A stretch of DNA of 64,000 bases from Acinetobacter sp. ANC 3832 (GTDB lineage Bacteria; Pseudomonadota; Gammaproteobacteria; Pseudomonadales; Moraxellaceae): assembly GCF_002135415.1 (NCBI RefSeq), contig NZ_NEGJ01000009.1, positions 62,001 to 126,000 of the forward strand, read 5' to 3'. Shown here one piece after another: positions 38,086 to 49,132 of the stretch. Each line of letters opens with the position of its first letter. The first letter of the stretch is position 1. The notes under the pieces were generated by a model. The model did not search any database. It had not been told where the DNA came from and worked only from the letters and a program-made list of their open reading frames with translations. A program made the translations under genes and the position numbers.

Positions 38086-39471
38086 ATGCGCCCATTACAC
38101 CCAATTGATTTAATCTTTCTTACATTAGAAAAACGCCAACAGCCAATGCATGTTGGTGGTCTTTTTTTATTTCAAATTCCTGAACACGCACCTTCGACTT
38201 TTATTCAAGATCTTGTTGCAGATATTCGTAGTTCAAAATCAAAACCAATCGCACCATTTAACAATCGTCTAAGTGGTCTGTTTTGGGATGAAGATGAGGA
38301 GTTCGATATTGATCATCATTTCCGCCATATTGCCCTCCCTCATCCAGGGCGTATTCGTGAATTATTGGTCTATATTTCACAAGAACACAGTAGTTTAATT
38401 GACCGTGCTAAACCGTTATGGACTTGCCATATTATTGAAGGCATTGAAGGCAATCGTTTTGCCATGTACTTTAAAATCCATCATGCTATGGTGGATGGTA
38501 TTGCAGGCATGCGCTTAGTTGAAAAATCGCTTTCTAAAAATCTTGAAGATAAAAGCATTGTGCCACCTTGGTGTGTTGAAGGTCCTCGTGCCAAACGCTT
38601 AAAAGAAACCAAAGCCAGCAAAATTAAGAAAATTCTAACCACGATTAAGGGGCAACTTGAAGCTACCCCTAAAGTTACGCAAGAATTGTTTCAAACCGTC
38701 TTTAAAGAGATGGGCAAAAACCCTGATTATGTTTCGAGTTTTCAAGCACCGAGTAGTTTATTCAACCAACGTGTGAGTTCTTCTCGACGTTTTGCAGCTC
38801 AATCTTTTGATTTGGACCGTTTCCGTGATATTTCAAAGGCTTTGGGTGTAACCATTAATGACGTGGTGCTTGCAGTATGTTCTGGTGCATTACGTGAATA
38901 TTTAATCACACAAGATGCATTGCCGAAAAAGCCACTGATTGCAATGGTACCTGCATCAGTCCGCGATGATGATTCTGAAGTCAGTAATCGAATCACTATG
39001 ATTCTTGCCAACTTAGGTACACACAAAGAAGACCCGATAGAACGCTTAGAGATTATTAAGCGTAGTGTTCAAAATTCGAAAAATCGCTTTAAACGCATGA
39101 GTGCAAATCAAATTTTAAATTACAGTGCGTTTGTTTATGGGCCAGCAGGACTAAATATCGCATCGGGCATCATGCCAAAACGCCAAGCTTTTAATGTGAT
39201 TATCTCGAATGTTCCGGGACCAAAAGAACCATTGTATTGGAATGGTGCAAGATTGGATGCACTCTACCCTGCATCCATTGTATTGGACGGACAAGCGCTG
39301 AACATCACCATGACCAGTTATTTAGATAAACTTGAAGTGGGCTTAACAGGTTGTCGTAATACTTTGCCAAAAATGCAGAACTTACTGACTCATTTAGAGA
39401 CTGAAATTCAACGTTTTGAAAAACTCATTGCAACAAAAGATGCTGAAACTGCAACGGTTAAAAACAAATAA
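38086..39471 (+). CDS. atfA: Bifunctional wax ester synthase / diacylglycerol acyltransferase
   Basis: From the ATG at 38086 this is 461 residues beginning MRPLHPIDLIFLTLEKRQQP, very similar to the A. baylyi ADP1 WS/DGAT. The condensing-type active site is HHAMVDG (His132, His133, Asp137). Other conserved blocks (PLWTCHIIEGIEGNRFAMYF; NVPGPKEPLYWNGA) are present. It esterifies acyl-CoA with fatty alcohols or diacylglycerol for storage lipids. A GTG six codons upstream (38068) is in frame, but the ATG agrees with the known protein. A terminator-like hairpin follows at 39505. Confidence 0.95.
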   Translation: MRPLHPIDLIFLTLEKRQQPMHVGGLFLFQIPEHAPSTFIQDLVADIRSSKSKPIAPFNNRLSGLFWDEDEEFDIDHHFRHIALPHPGRIRELLVYISQEHSSLIDRAKPLWTCHIIEGIEGNRFAMYFKIHHAMVDGIAGMRLVEKSLSKNLEDKSIVPPWCVEGPRAKRLKETKASKIKKILTTIKGQLEATPKVTQELFQTVFKEMGKNPDYVSSFQAPSSLFNQRVSSSRRFAAQSFDLDRFRDISKALGVTINDVVLAVCSGALREYLITQDALPKKPLIAMVPASVRDDDSEVSNRITMILANLGTHKEDPIERLEIIKRSVQNSKNRFKRMSANQILNYSAFVYGPAGLNIASGIMPKRQAFNVIISNVPGPKEPLYWNGARLDALYPASIVLDGQALNITMTSYLDKLEVGLTGCRNTLPKMQNLLTHLETEIQRFEKLIATKDAETATVKNK

Positions 39472-39504
39472 AGCCTATAAAATAGGCTCAATTTTATCAA
39501 TTAG

Positions 39505-39523
39505 GGGACTTTAAAACAGTCCC
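39505..39523 (+). terminator. Rho-independent terminator of atfA
   Basis: A 6-bp stem, GGGACT / AGTCCC, is followed by TTAATTTTTT, just past atfA. It ends directly against the stop of the convergent small ORF. Confidence 0.65.
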
Positions 39524-39697
39524 TTAATTTTTTACATTACGACATTTATTCAAAAGTTGATGACATACTGAAACCACCATATCTTTCGTAATTTGTACTT
39601 CTTTACCGCTATCATCAAGCATGACGCATGTATTTTTCTTTTTACCGTCTAATACATGACTTAAACCGCTATTGATTACTTGTTCACTTATATTCAT
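39524..39697 (-). CDS. Small conserved hypothetical protein
   Basis: A 57-residue frame starts at ATG 39697 with GAGG 6 bases upstream, so I prefer it to the longer ATG at 39709. The protein has VMLDDSGKEVQITKDMV, resembling the small PA1571-like group of gamma-proteobacterial proteins, but that match is weak. It is likely real given its ribosome site and the conserved-looking beta-turn motif. Function unknown. Confidence 0.5.
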   Translation of the reverse strand: MNISEQVINSGLSHVLDGKKKNTCVMLDDSGKEVQITKDMVVSVCHQLLNKCRNVKN

Positions 39698-39829
39698 TCT
39701 TGACCTCACTTGCTAAGACTTTATACAGGGAGATTGTCTTTGGCTACTTGTTGTAATTAGTATTGTAAAATCGCGAATAAAAGTAAAATTTCAGATGTAA
39801 CAAGTGTTTAACGATATTCTGTTACAATT

Positions 39830-41284
39830 TCAACTCAGAATGATATCGTATTGCTCTTGTGTATATAAATTTTCGACTTGGAATTTCACCACTCGACTAA
39901 TAAAATGCTCTAAATCCGCGACAGCTGGGGCTTCTGCTGTTAATAGGCGATCGATAACAGATGGATGGGCAACAACAGTAAAGCCAGTCTGTGATTCATA
40001 AGCACGAGCATATCTTAAAATTTCTCGAAAAATTTCGTAACATACTGACTCCGCTGTTTTCACATATCCGCGTCCTTGACAAGTCGGACATGATTCACAT
40101 AACAAATGCTCAAGTGATTCACGTGTTCTTTTACGTGTCATTTCAACCAAACCCAACTCTGAAACTTGGGTGATTTTGGTCTTTGCATGATCGCGTTCAA
40201 GCATTTTGTCAAACTGACACATGACTTCATTTCGATGCGCTGCTTCCTGCATATCAATAAAGTCGATAATAATGATGCCACCCAAGTTGCGTAGTCTTAA
40301 TTGACGAGCAATGACTTGAGTTGCCTCCATATTGGTTTTAAATACCGTATCTTCTAATGATCGCCCACCCACATATGAACCTGTATTCACATCAATAGTA
40401 GTCATCGCTTCGGTCTGATCAATCATCAAATACCCACCCGACTTTAATGCAACACGTGTTTGCAAAGCCTTTTGAATATCTTCTTCAACATTATAGAGGT
40501 CAAAGATTGGCCGTTCACCCGGATAGTGAATCAAACGATTCTGCATATTCGGAACAAACTCATCCACAAATTCTTTTAATTTGGCATGAATTTCACGAGA
40601 ATCTACCGAAATTTTAGCTGTTTCATTATTGGCTAAATCACGAATCACTCGTTGCGGTAATGGAAGCTCTTCAAAAATTAATGAAGGTACAATGATATTT
40701 TTTTGCTTACGTTGAATATATTCCCAAAGTTTAGCCAAATACGCCATATCTTGAGCAATGGCAGCTTCCTCAATGCCTTCAGCAGCAGTACGAACAATCA
40801 CTGATCCGGGTAATTTATGCTCAGCTTGAATACGTTCAATCATAGAACGTAAGCGATCACGCTCTTGTTCCGACTCTATACGCTGCGATACACCAATGTG
40901 ACTACCAAACGGCATCAGAACCAAATAACGCGAAGGAATGGAAAGATCTGTACTTAAACGTGCACCCTTCGTGCCCAACATGTCTTTCATCACTTGCACA
41001 GTCAGAATTTGCCCAGGTTGCAACAATTCAAAAACATTAGGAACTGGCTGGTTTTTTGGCCAAACCATATCATTGATATGTAAAAAGGCTGTGCGAGATA
41101 ATCCAATATCTACAAAAGCAGCCTGCATACCGGGCAGAACACGGACAACTTTGCCTTTATAAACATTGCCGACTAAACCACGTTTTACAGTACGCTCAAT
41201 AAACAACTCGTTGACCGTGCCATTTTGGATTAACGCAACCCGACACTCCATAGGCGTGACGTTAATCAATAACTCGTCAGACAT
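39830..41284 (-). CDS. rng: Ribonuclease G (RNase E/G family)
   Basis: This protein of about 484 residues has an S1 domain (LVGNVYKGKVVRVLPGMQAA), a catalytic DVNTG motif (TIDVNTGSYVG) and a zinc-link CPTCQGRG near the C-terminus. It processes 16S rRNA 5' ends and degrades mRNA. Start at 41284 chosen because the preceding frame begins with TTG and lacks support. It is the last gene of a maf-mreDCB group on the same strand. Confidence 0.93.
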   Translation of the reverse strand: MSDELLINVTPMECRVALIQNGTVNELFIERTVKRGLVGNVYKGKVVRVLPGMQAAFVDIGLSRTAFLHINDMVWPKNQPVPNVFELLQPGQILTVQVMKDMLGTKGARLSTDLSIPSRYLVLMPFGSHIGVSQRIESEQERDRLRSMIERIQAEHKLPGSVIVRTAAEGIEEAAIAQDMAYLAKLWEYIQRKQKNIIVPSLIFEELPLPQRVIRDLANNETAKISVDSREIHAKLKEFVDEFVPNMQNRLIHYPGERPIFDLYNVEEDIQKALQTRVALKSGGYLMIDQTEAMTTIDVNTGSYVGGRSLEDTVFKTNMEATQVIARQLRLRNLGGIIIIDFIDMQEAAHRNEVMCQFDKMLERDHAKTKITQVSELGLVEMTRKRTRESLEHLLCESCPTCQGRGYVKTAESVCYEIFREILRYARAYESQTGFTVVAHPSVIDRLLTAEAPAVADLEHFISRVVKFQVENLYTQEQYDIILS

Positions 41285-41322
41285 AACAAAACTCAAAACA
41301 TTATAAAAATTCTTTTCAGTGG

Positions 41323-41889
41323 TTAATTTAGTGCCTTAACCGCTTTTAATAACTGTATTGTTTCATATAAAGGTAAACCTACTACATTGCTATAACTCCC
41401 TTCAATTCGAGGGATGTATTGTGCAGCAATGCCTTGAATCGCATACGCGCCTGCTTTTCCCAGTGGTTCTCCAGTCGCCCAATAATCTTCCATGTCATTG
41501 AGGCTGAGTTTTTGAAATTCGACTTGAGTTCGAACCACCGTGCTGATTGTTTTTGTAGCGTGCGCAACACAAACGCCTGTGAGCACATCATGCTTTCGAT
41601 TGGATAGCATAGACCAAATTTCAAAAGCGTGTTGTTTATTTTTAGGCTTGCCGATAATTTTATCATCTAAAGCCAAGCTGGTATCTGCAGCAATAATCGT
41701 GGCTTGAGGATGAGTCACTAAAACAACCTGTGCCTTCACCTCAGCCAATCGCTTAACATAGGCTTCTACAAGCTCACCCTCTAGAACTGATTCATCAATA
41801 TCAGGACTATAGATATCAAAATCTAATCCCAACTGCTGAAGCAGTTCTTTGCGTCGAGGAGAGCTAGAAGCTAGTATTAAATTCGCCAT
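41323..41889 (-). CDS. Maf-family nucleoside triphosphate pyrophosphatase
   Basis: The natural start MANLILASSSPRRKELLQQL at 41889 gives a 188-residue protein of the Maf fold, with the ASSSPRR motif and the catalytic Asp region IIAADTSL. It hydrolyses non-canonical nucleotides, probably dTTP/UTP type. Its first codons overlap the stop of mreD by 13 bases, so it is coupled to the mre operon; earlier in-frame ATGs are inside mreD. Confidence 0.88.
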   Translation of the reverse strand: MANLILASSSPRRKELLQQLGLDFDIYSPDIDESVLEGELVEAYVKRLAEVKAQVVLVTHPQATIIAADTSLALDDKIIGKPKNKQHAFEIWSMLSNRKHDVLTGVCVAHATKTISTVVRTQVEFQKLSLNDMEDYWATGEPLGKAGAYAIQGIAAQYIPRIEGSYSNVVGLPLYETIQLLKAVKALN

Positions 41890-42374
41890 TTTCTTAAAAA
41901 ATAATAAAGAACTGGCCAAGATAAAATACTGGTCAGTAAAGGTTGCCAATGCCTTGTGATAGAGAAATGAACGCCTGCCATCACTTGCGCCATTAAGATA
42001 ATCACCAGATGTGCAAAAATCGCCAATGAAGCAATCACCCATAAATTACTAAAGGTGAGCACCCTTCTTTCACGAATAAAATAACGTGTAAAGAAAGCAA
42101 TCGTGACATAGCTCAAGGCATTCAAACCCAAAGGAGCATCAAGCAATAAGTCTGTAAATAACCCCATGATAAATGCAAACCATACTCCACACCATGTTGG
42201 CTGACACAACACCCAAAACAACATGATCATCATCATAAAAAGGGGTCGCCAACCAGCAATTGGGTATGACAAAGGATATACCATTAAAATCGAACCAATC
42301 ACGATTGAAATTATAATCACGATCAATGGATCTTTACGTTGCTTTTCCGAAGATAATTTTTTAGCGATCAACAT
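41877..42374 (-). CDS. mreD: Rod shape-determining protein MreD
   Basis: This 165-residue integral membrane protein has five or more helices and the C-terminal pattern of MreD. It belongs to the elongasome and works with MreC, MreB and RodA. It overlaps mreC at its start by 14 bases and maf at its end. Confidence 0.9.
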   Translation of the reverse strand: MLIAKKLSSEKQRKDPLIVIIISIVIGSILMVYPLSYPIAGWRPLFMMMIMLFWVLCQPTWCGVWFAFIMGLFTDLLLDAPLGLNALSYVTIAFFTRYFIRERRVLTFSNLWVIASLAIFAHLVIILMAQVMAGVHFSITRHWQPLLTSILSWPVLYYFLRKWRI

Positions 42375-43218
42375 TTGGCTGCTCCATCGCTAAAGAATCG
42401 GAAAATAATACAACGACATGATGCCCACCCGCCAATTGTGCGGCAGGTTTGACATCAATCTGTGCAAACTCACCTGTATTGTGACGCATGACTTTCGACA
42501 CCATACCCACCAAATAGCCTGCAGGGAAATGTTGCCCTAAACCTGAACTATATACTTTATCACCCACTTTAATATTGGCGCTGGTCGGTACATATTCCAT
42601 TTTCAGACGACCCAAATCACCTGTGCCTGAAACAATAGCGCGCATACCTGAGTTTTCAAGTCGCACAGACAATGAATGTTCTTTATCTGACAGCAACATG
42701 ACTCGACTACTGTGCGGATATACACTGATCAGTTGACCCATCACACCTTTATCATCTAAAACAGTTTGCCCCACTTTTAAATGACTATAAGAACCGCGAT
42801 TAATCACAATAATATGGCGTAAAGGATCGGCATCTGTACCAATCACTTCTGCAATTTCCATTCGTCCATCTATAATCAATGGCGTGTCTAAAAGTCCGCG
42901 TAAACGCGTATTTTCAGCAGAAAGTTCAGAAAGTTTTTGCAGACGCACTTGAGCCTGTAGCAGTTCAGCTTGCATTGCCGTATTTTCACGACGAAGCTGT
43001 GCTTCAGATTTGGTTTGTTGATTCAGCCATTCTTTCGACAATACAGGATAGCTTGCAAGGGCATATATTGGATTATATGCTGCGTACAAGACATCTCTTG
43101 CAGGTTGAATCACATGCGGCATGCGCCAGTTGAAAAAAAGCACAACAAAACATGTGATCACTGCAATGATGAAAGAGCGAAAAGATGGCGGTTGTCTTGA
43201 AAAGAGATTCGGTTGCAC
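42361..43218 (-). CDS. mreC: Rod shape-determining protein MreC
   Basis: This 285-residue bitopic periplasmic protein has one N-terminal helix (RSFIIAVITCFVVLFFN), a coiled coil (about 65-110) and a beta-rich C-terminal region (LKVGQTVLDDKGVMGQLISV). It lines up with MreB and MreD in cell-wall elongation. It follows mreB by 15 bases. Confidence 0.92.
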   Translation of the reverse strand: MQPNLFSRQPPSFRSFIIAVITCFVVLFFNWRMPHVIQPARDVLYAAYNPIYALASYPVLSKEWLNQQTKSEAQLRRENTAMQAELLQAQVRLQKLSELSAENTRLRGLLDTPLIIDGRMEIAEVIGTDADPLRHIIVINRGSYSHLKVGQTVLDDKGVMGQLISVYPHSSRVMLLSDKEHSLSVRLENSGMRAIVSGTGDLGRLKMEYVPTSANIKVGDKVYSSGLGQHFPAGYLVGMVSKVMRHNTGEFAQIDVKPAAQLAGGHHVVVLFSDSLAMEQPNVDR

Positions 43219-43233
43219 CGCCTCGTCCTTAGC

Positions 43234-44283
<1,050 letters not shown>

Positions 44284-44407
44284 TCAGTTAAACTTTATGT
44301 GGACGCAAGATGGCAACTTTAACTAAATGTGATGCTTTGAACAAGTCAATCGCTTATTATAACGCATGATATTTTGAAATTTTTTAATACTGATTAGGTA
44401 AGACATC

Positions 44408-44722
44408 ATGACAACATCAGATGCTCAGCATCCTGCAGACTTAAATGCACAAACTGTTTCGGGCATTGCCAATCTTGCTCGATTGTCATTGAATGAAACG
44501 CAATCTGCTGAATATGCTCAAAGTTTAAATAAAATCTTAGGAATGATGGAAAGCTTAAAAGGCATTGATACCGATGGTATTGAGCCATTAAAGAGCCCTT
44601 TCGACCATCCACAACCATTACGCCAAGACGTGGTGACTGAAAGTAATCATCGCGAAGAATATCAAGCGATTGCTCCTGCTGTTCAGGATGGTTTGTACCT
44701 TGTCCCTCGTGTGATTGAATAA
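44408..44722 (+). CDS. gatC: Asp-tRNA(Asn)/Glu-tRNA(Gln) amidotransferase subunit C
   Basis: This 104-residue GatC has NLARLSLNETQSAEYAQSLN and the proline-rich PLKSPFDHPQPLRQD motif. It stabilises GatA and GatB in the GatCAB complex that amidates misacylated tRNAs. Same-strand order gatC-gatA-gatB. Confidence 0.94.
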   Translation: MTTSDAQHPADLNAQTVSGIANLARLSLNETQSAEYAQSLNKILGMMESLKGIDTDGIEPLKSPFDHPQPLRQDVVTESNHREEYQAIAPAVQDGLYLVPRVIE

Positions 44723-44773
44723 TTTACAATCAGTTGAACCTATTTTTAAATTTAATCGTAAAGAATTGTACTC

Positions 44774-46252
44774 ATGACTGATTTACACCGTTTATCGATT
44801 CGTGAAATGGCTGAAGGTCTAAAAACTGCTCAGTTTTCTTCACGTGAATTGACGCAACATTATTTAGACCGTATTGCAAAAATTGATGCACAAGTTAAAT
44901 CTTATGTAACAGTTACTGCCGAACAAGCACTCCTCCAAGCAGATGCCGCAGATGGCTTACTCAAATCTGGCATGTCAGGCGCTTTAACAGGTGTACCACT
45001 TGCACATAAAGATATTTTCTGTACGCAAGGTATTCGTACCTCTGCGGGTTCAAAAATGCTGGATAATTTTATCTCGCCTTATGATGCAACAGTGGTCGCT
45101 AAAGCAAAACAAGCAGGCTTAGTAACTTTAGGTAAAGTGAACATGGACGAATTTGCCATGGGATCAACCTCTGAAAATTCTTATTACGGCGCAACGGCAA
45201 ACCCGTGGAACTTAAGTCATGTTCCGGGTGGATCTTCTGGTGGTTCTGCTGCGGCTGTGGCTGCTGATCTTGCACCTTTTGCAACAGGTACAGATACAGG
45301 AGGTTCAATTCGTCAACCTGCATCTTTTTGTGGTCTTACAGGCTTAAAACCAACGTATGGCCGTGTGTCTCGTTTCGGTATGATTGCGTATGCATCATCA
45401 CTCGATCAAGGCGGGCCATTGGCACGTTCTGCTGAAGATTGTGCTTACCTGATGGATGTGATTGCAGGTCATGACCAAAAAGATTCAACTTCAGTTAATA
45501 AAGAAGTTGATAACTATGTTGCTCAGTTGAATAACACAGCGGTTAAAGGCTTACGCATTGGTATTCCGAAACAATACTTTAACGTTGTAGGCTTAGATGC
45601 TGAAGTTAAAGCACGTGTTGAAGAATCATTGAAAAAATTACAAGACATGGGCGCAATTCTAGTTGAGATTGATCTCGACATGGTTGAAAGCTATGTACCA
45701 ACCTATTACTTGATTGCCCCTGCTGAAGCATCTTCAAACTTGTCACGTTATGACGGCGTTCGTTATGGCTACCGTTGTGAAAATCCTGTTGATTTAGAAG
45801 ACCTTTATAAACGTTCACGTTCAGAAGGTTTTGGTGCAGAAGTTCAACGTCGTATCTTGATTGGTACCTATGCGTTATCTGCGGGTTATTACGATGCGTA
45901 TTATGTGAAAGCACAAAAAGTACGTCGTTTAATTCAACAAGACTTCTTAAAAGCATTTGAAAATGTCGATGTAATTGCTGCTCCATCAGCACCGACCACT
46001 GCTTATAAAATTGGTGCGTCTTTAGATCCTGTTGAAATGTACTTGGGTGATATCTACACCATCGCAGTTAACTTGGCAGGTCTACCTGCAATTAATGCGC
46101 CTGTTGGTTTTGATTCAAACAACTTACCTGTTGGCTTACAGCTCATTGGTAACTATTGGTCAGAATCTCAATTATTGTCTGTGGTACATCAGTACCAACA
46201 AGCAACCGATTGGCATACCAAACGTGCGGCAATTGCTGAGGAGAAAGCATAA
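44774..46252 (+). CDS. gatA: Asp-tRNA(Asn)/Glu-tRNA(Gln) amidotransferase subunit A
   Basis: This 492-residue amidase-signature protein has the catalytic Ser-cisSer-Lys set seen as Lys in PLAHKDIFC, the [13 protein letters not shown] region and the nucleophile Ser in [14 protein letters not shown]. It releases ammonia from glutamine for GatB. It overlaps gatB by 1 base (ATAATG). Confidence 0.96.
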   Translation: MTDLHRLSIREMAEGLKTAQFSSRELTQHYLDRIAKIDAQVKSYVTVTAEQALLQADAADGLLKSGMSGALTGVPLAHKDIFCTQGIRTSAGSKMLDNFISPYDATVVAKAKQAGLVTLGKVNMDEFAMGSTSENSYYGATANPWNLSHVPGGSSGGSAAAVAADLAPFATGTDTGGSIRQPASFCGLTGLKPTYGRVSRFGMIAYASSLDQGGPLARSAEDCAYLMDVIAGHDQKDSTSVNKEVDNYVAQLNNTAVKGLRIGIPKQYFNVVGLDAEVKARVEESLKKLQDMGAILVEIDLDMVESYVPTYYLIAPAEASSNLSRYDGVRYGYRCENPVDLEDLYKRSRSEGFGAEVQRRILIGTYALSAGYYDAYYVKAQKVRRLIQQDFLKAFENVDVIAAPSAPTTAYKIGASLDPVEMYLGDIYTIAVNLAGLPAINAPVGFDSNNLPVGLQLIGNYWSESQLLSVVHQYQQATDWHTKRAAIAEEKA

Positions 46253-47703
46253 TGGCGAAGCTTATTGATGGTTGGGAAGTGGTGATTGGTTTAGAAATCC
46301 ATACACAACTACAAACCAAGACTAAAATTTTCTCAGGTTCTTCGACTGAATTTGGTCAAGACCCAAATACGCAAGCCAGTCTTGTTGATTTGGCAATGCC
46401 GGGTGTTTTACCAGTACTGAACCAAGCCGTTGTCGATTTAGCGGTTCGTTTCGGTTTAGGGATTGATGCTTATATCGATCAAGCCTCTGTGTTTGCACGT
46501 AAAAACTATTTTTATCCAGACTCTCCGAAAGGCTACCAAATCAGCCAAATGGACAATCCGATTGTTGGCTTAGGTCATGTCGATATTCAGCTTGAAGATG
46601 GCTCTGTGAAGCGCATAGGCGTTACACGTGCACACTTAGAGGAAGATGCAGGTAAATCGATTCATGGTGCTGTTGCAGGCATGACAGGTATCGATTTAAA
46701 CCGTGCATGTACGCCTTTGCTTGAGATTGTTTCTGAACCTGACATGCGTTCCGTTGAAGAAGCAGTTGCTTATGTGAAAACCATTCACACATTGGTACGT
46801 TGGTTGGGCATTTCTGACGGTAACATGGCGGAAGGTTCATTCCGTTGTGACTGTAACGTGTCTTTACGTCGTCCGGGCAATGAGTTTGGTACACGTTGTG
46901 AATTGAAAAACATCAACTCTTTCCGTTTCATTGAGCAAGCGATTAATGTTGAAATTGAACGCCAAATGGATATTTTGGAAAATGGTGGTTCAATCAAACA
47001 AGAAACACGTTTGTTCGATCCTGTGAAAATGGAAACACGTTCAATGCGTTCTAAGGAAGAAGCCAACGATTATCGTTACTTCCCTGACCCAGACTTGCTT
47101 CCTGTGATTATTACAGATGAGCAAATTGAACGTATCCGTGCGGAACTTCCTGAGCTTCCAGTCGCGCGTCGTGCTCGTTTTGTTTCAGAGCATCAATTGT
47201 CTGAATATGATTCGCATGTTTTGACATTGTCACGTGAAATGGCTGATTTTTATGAAGCGGTTGTGGTTGCTGCGGGTGGTGCGAAGCAAGCAAAATTGGC
47301 TGCAAACTGGGTGATGGGTGAATTCTCTGCCGCTTTAAATAAAGCTAGTTTAGAACTTCAAAATTCGCCTGTTTCTGCTGAGCAATTGGGTGGCATGGTT
47401 GCTCGTATTGTGGACAATACCATTAGCGGTAAAATTGCGAAGCAAGTGTTCGGCTTTATGTGGGATGAAGGCAAAACTGCGGACGAAATTATTGCGGAAA
47501 AAGGCTTGAAACAGGAAACTGATACAGGTGCGATTGAAGCAATTATTAAGGAAGTTCTTGCTGCCAACGAGAAGATGGTTGAAGAGTTTAAAGCAGGTAA
47601 AGAAAAAGCCTTTAATGGTCTTGTTGGTCAAGTGATGAAAGCGTCTAAAGGAAAAGCCAACCCTGCTCAAGTGAATGAGTTAATGAAGAAATTGATTAGT
47701 TAA
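46252..47703 (+). CDS. gatB: Asp-tRNA(Asn)/Glu-tRNA(Gln) amidotransferase subunit B
   Basis: This 483-residue GatB has the kinase-transamidase core ([48 protein letters not shown]) and a C-terminal YqeY-like tail ([20 protein letters not shown]). It phosphorylates and amidates misacylated tRNA. Its ribosome site lies within gatA, and a terminator follows at 47723. Confidence 0.96.
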   Translation: MAKLIDGWEVVIGLEIHTQLQTKTKIFSGSSTEFGQDPNTQASLVDLAMPGVLPVLNQAVVDLAVRFGLGIDAYIDQASVFARKNYFYPDSPKGYQISQMDNPIVGLGHVDIQLEDGSVKRIGVTRAHLEEDAGKSIHGAVAGMTGIDLNRACTPLLEIVSEPDMRSVEEAVAYVKTIHTLVRWLGISDGNMAEGSFRCDCNVSLRRPGNEFGTRCELKNINSFRFIEQAINVEIERQMDILENGGSIKQETRLFDPVKMETRSMRSKEEANDYRYFPDPDLLPVIITDEQIERIRAELPELPVARRARFVSEHQLSEYDSHVLTLSREMADFYEAVVVAAGGAKQAKLAANWVMGEFSAALNKASLELQNSPVSAEQLGGMVARIVDNTISGKIAKQVFGFMWDEGKTADEIIAEKGLKQETDTGAIEAIIKEVLAANEKMVEEFKAGKEKAFNGLVGQVMKASKGKANPAQVNELMKKLIS

Positions 47704-47722
47704 TCTGATCTTTCTTAAAAAA

Positions 47723-47742
47723 AACCCGCTTTAGAGCGGGTT
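47723..47742 (+). terminator. Rho-independent terminator of gatCAB
   Basis: A perfect 8-bp stem, AACCCGCT / AGCGGGTT, is followed by TTTT 20 bases past the gatB stop; it can also serve the convergent abi gene through an A-run on the other side. Confidence 0.85.
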
Positions 47743-47758
47743 TTTTAGGGCTATCTTA

Positions 47759-49132
47759 TTAGTTAGAATAAGGATTGATAACATCTCTGATAATTGATAC
47801 GCTGTTAACTACAAGAACTATTTCTACACCTTTCTGTGTTAAAAAAAATTCAGCCTCTTTCGGCTGTCCATCATACAATACACTACCAAAGGTATTATTA
47901 CTTTGTATAACTTTATTACCTTTAGTTTCAAATATAATTTTTTCGTTTTTAAAATCTATTTTTACGATAAAAGTTATATTTCCTCCGTTCCTATCTTTAT
48001 ACGGAATTTCTATATCATTTCTATAAAACATTAAAAAATATTTAAAAATAAAACATTTTTCCTTTTCAATTTTTAAAGGAAAAATTAAAGCTAGAGCAGT
48101 ATGATTATTAAATTCTTTAAAGTAATCAGATTTATCTAGAACCTTTAATTCATATTTAAATAAAGTCTTTAGCAAGATAAAATTTATATTCTTTTCATTA
48201 ATTAAGCTATAGAATGGCATATGCTCTAAAAAATTAAAATCTTCTAGATATTTTTTATATTTAGGAAATTCATCGTAACAATTAACCGATAATAGTTGAA
48301 GAATTTTGATTGGTATATTTGCTCTCAATATATTGGTATATGATTTTTTTAGATCAGTTTTATTATCATCAATTTTTTCATCAATATTCTTGAAAATTTG
48401 GAACATGCACATAAAATATTGAGAAACATCAGCATTTATTAAAATTAATTTTCTTTTATCAGTAATATCTTGTTCTTCATTTCTTAGAAAAATGTCTATA
48501 TATAAGTTATCTAAGTTTGAGAATTTCTCTTGTCCGTGTTGATCCTTTTCATTAGGTACAAATACCAATTGTGCTTCTAAGTTTTTTAAATGCTGTAACA
48601 TTCCCCAAAATACAGTATCAAACTGTTGCACTTGTAAAACTTCATTACTATTTCTCAATTCTGTTCTACTCACTTCCAAAGTTTTCGAAGTGACACGCCA
48701 TGTAGCAAATAAAAGTAAAATACTAAAAAAACCAATGATTGGATTTAGTGTTCCTCCAATAAAATCACCAAATGTTCCCCAATCTCCGATTGGATTAGTT
48801 TCTTTTTCCCCCTGCTTTGATTCGGAGTTTAATTGTGGATATTCTTTTAAGACTAACGAGCCATTTTGAAAATTAACAGTTTGATCTAAATAAGGCAAAT
48901 ATAAGTTATTCCATAAAATAAATCCTGAAAAAACAACTATAAAGCCAAAAACCACCCCACAAACTATGGTACAAATATTGATTTCTAGTTTTGTCTTTTT
49001 TTTGCAATTTTCACAAAACTCTTTCAAACTTTCAATTAATTTATATAATAAATTCCACTTAGCCTCAGCTAACCAAAGAAAAAAGATAAAAACTATAACG
49101 CCACAAACTAGCAATACTAAATTTAAATACAT
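47759..49132 (-). CDS. Putative phage abortive-infection membrane protein (putAbiC-like)
   Basis: This 457-residue, AT-rich protein has an N-terminal helix pair (residues 3-20 and about 55-75), an extra hydrophobic hairpin (GDFIGGTLNPIIGFFSILLLF, about 125-145), and then a long soluble region. The segment GTFGDFIGGTLNPIIGFFSI followed by TSKTLEVSRTELRNS and QVQQFDTVFWGMLQHL is the signature of the putative phage abortive-infection family (PF16872-like). Its composition differs from its neighbours, in line with transfer. It lies downstream of the essential gatCAB operon and beside a decayed histidine kinase tail. No partner gene is visible. Confidence 0.75.
   Translation of the reverse strand: MYLNLVLLVCGVIVFIFFLWLAEAKWNLLYKLIESLKEFCENCKKKTKLEINICTIVCGVVFGFIVVFSGFILWNNLYLPYLDQTVNFQNGSLVLKEYPQLNSESKQGEKETNPIGDWGTFGDFIGGTLNPIIGFFSILLLFATWRVTSKTLEVSRTELRNSNEVLQVQQFDTVFWGMLQHLKNLEAQLVFVPNEKDQHGQEKFSNLDNLYIDIFLRNEEQDITDKRKLILINADVSQYFMCMFQIFKNIDEKIDDNKTDLKKSYTNILRANIPIKILQLLSVNCYDEFPKYKKYLEDFNFLEHMPFYSLINEKNINFILLKTLFKYELKVLDKSDYFKEFNNHTALALIFPLKIEKEKCFIFKYFLMFYRNDIEIPYKDRNGGNITFIVKIDFKNEKIIFETKGNKVIQSNNTFGSVLYDGQPKEAEFFLTQKGVEIVLVVNSVSIIRDVINPYSN

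Noticed and set aside
41889..42042. 51-residue N-terminal extension of the Maf protein
   Set aside because: The extension lies inside mreD in another frame and lacks Maf similarity; the family start MANLILASSSPRR is at 41889.
45099..47670. Antisense ORFs over gatA and gatB
   Set aside because: Long antisense frames are a by-product of the codon use of gatAB; no family resemblance or ribosome site.
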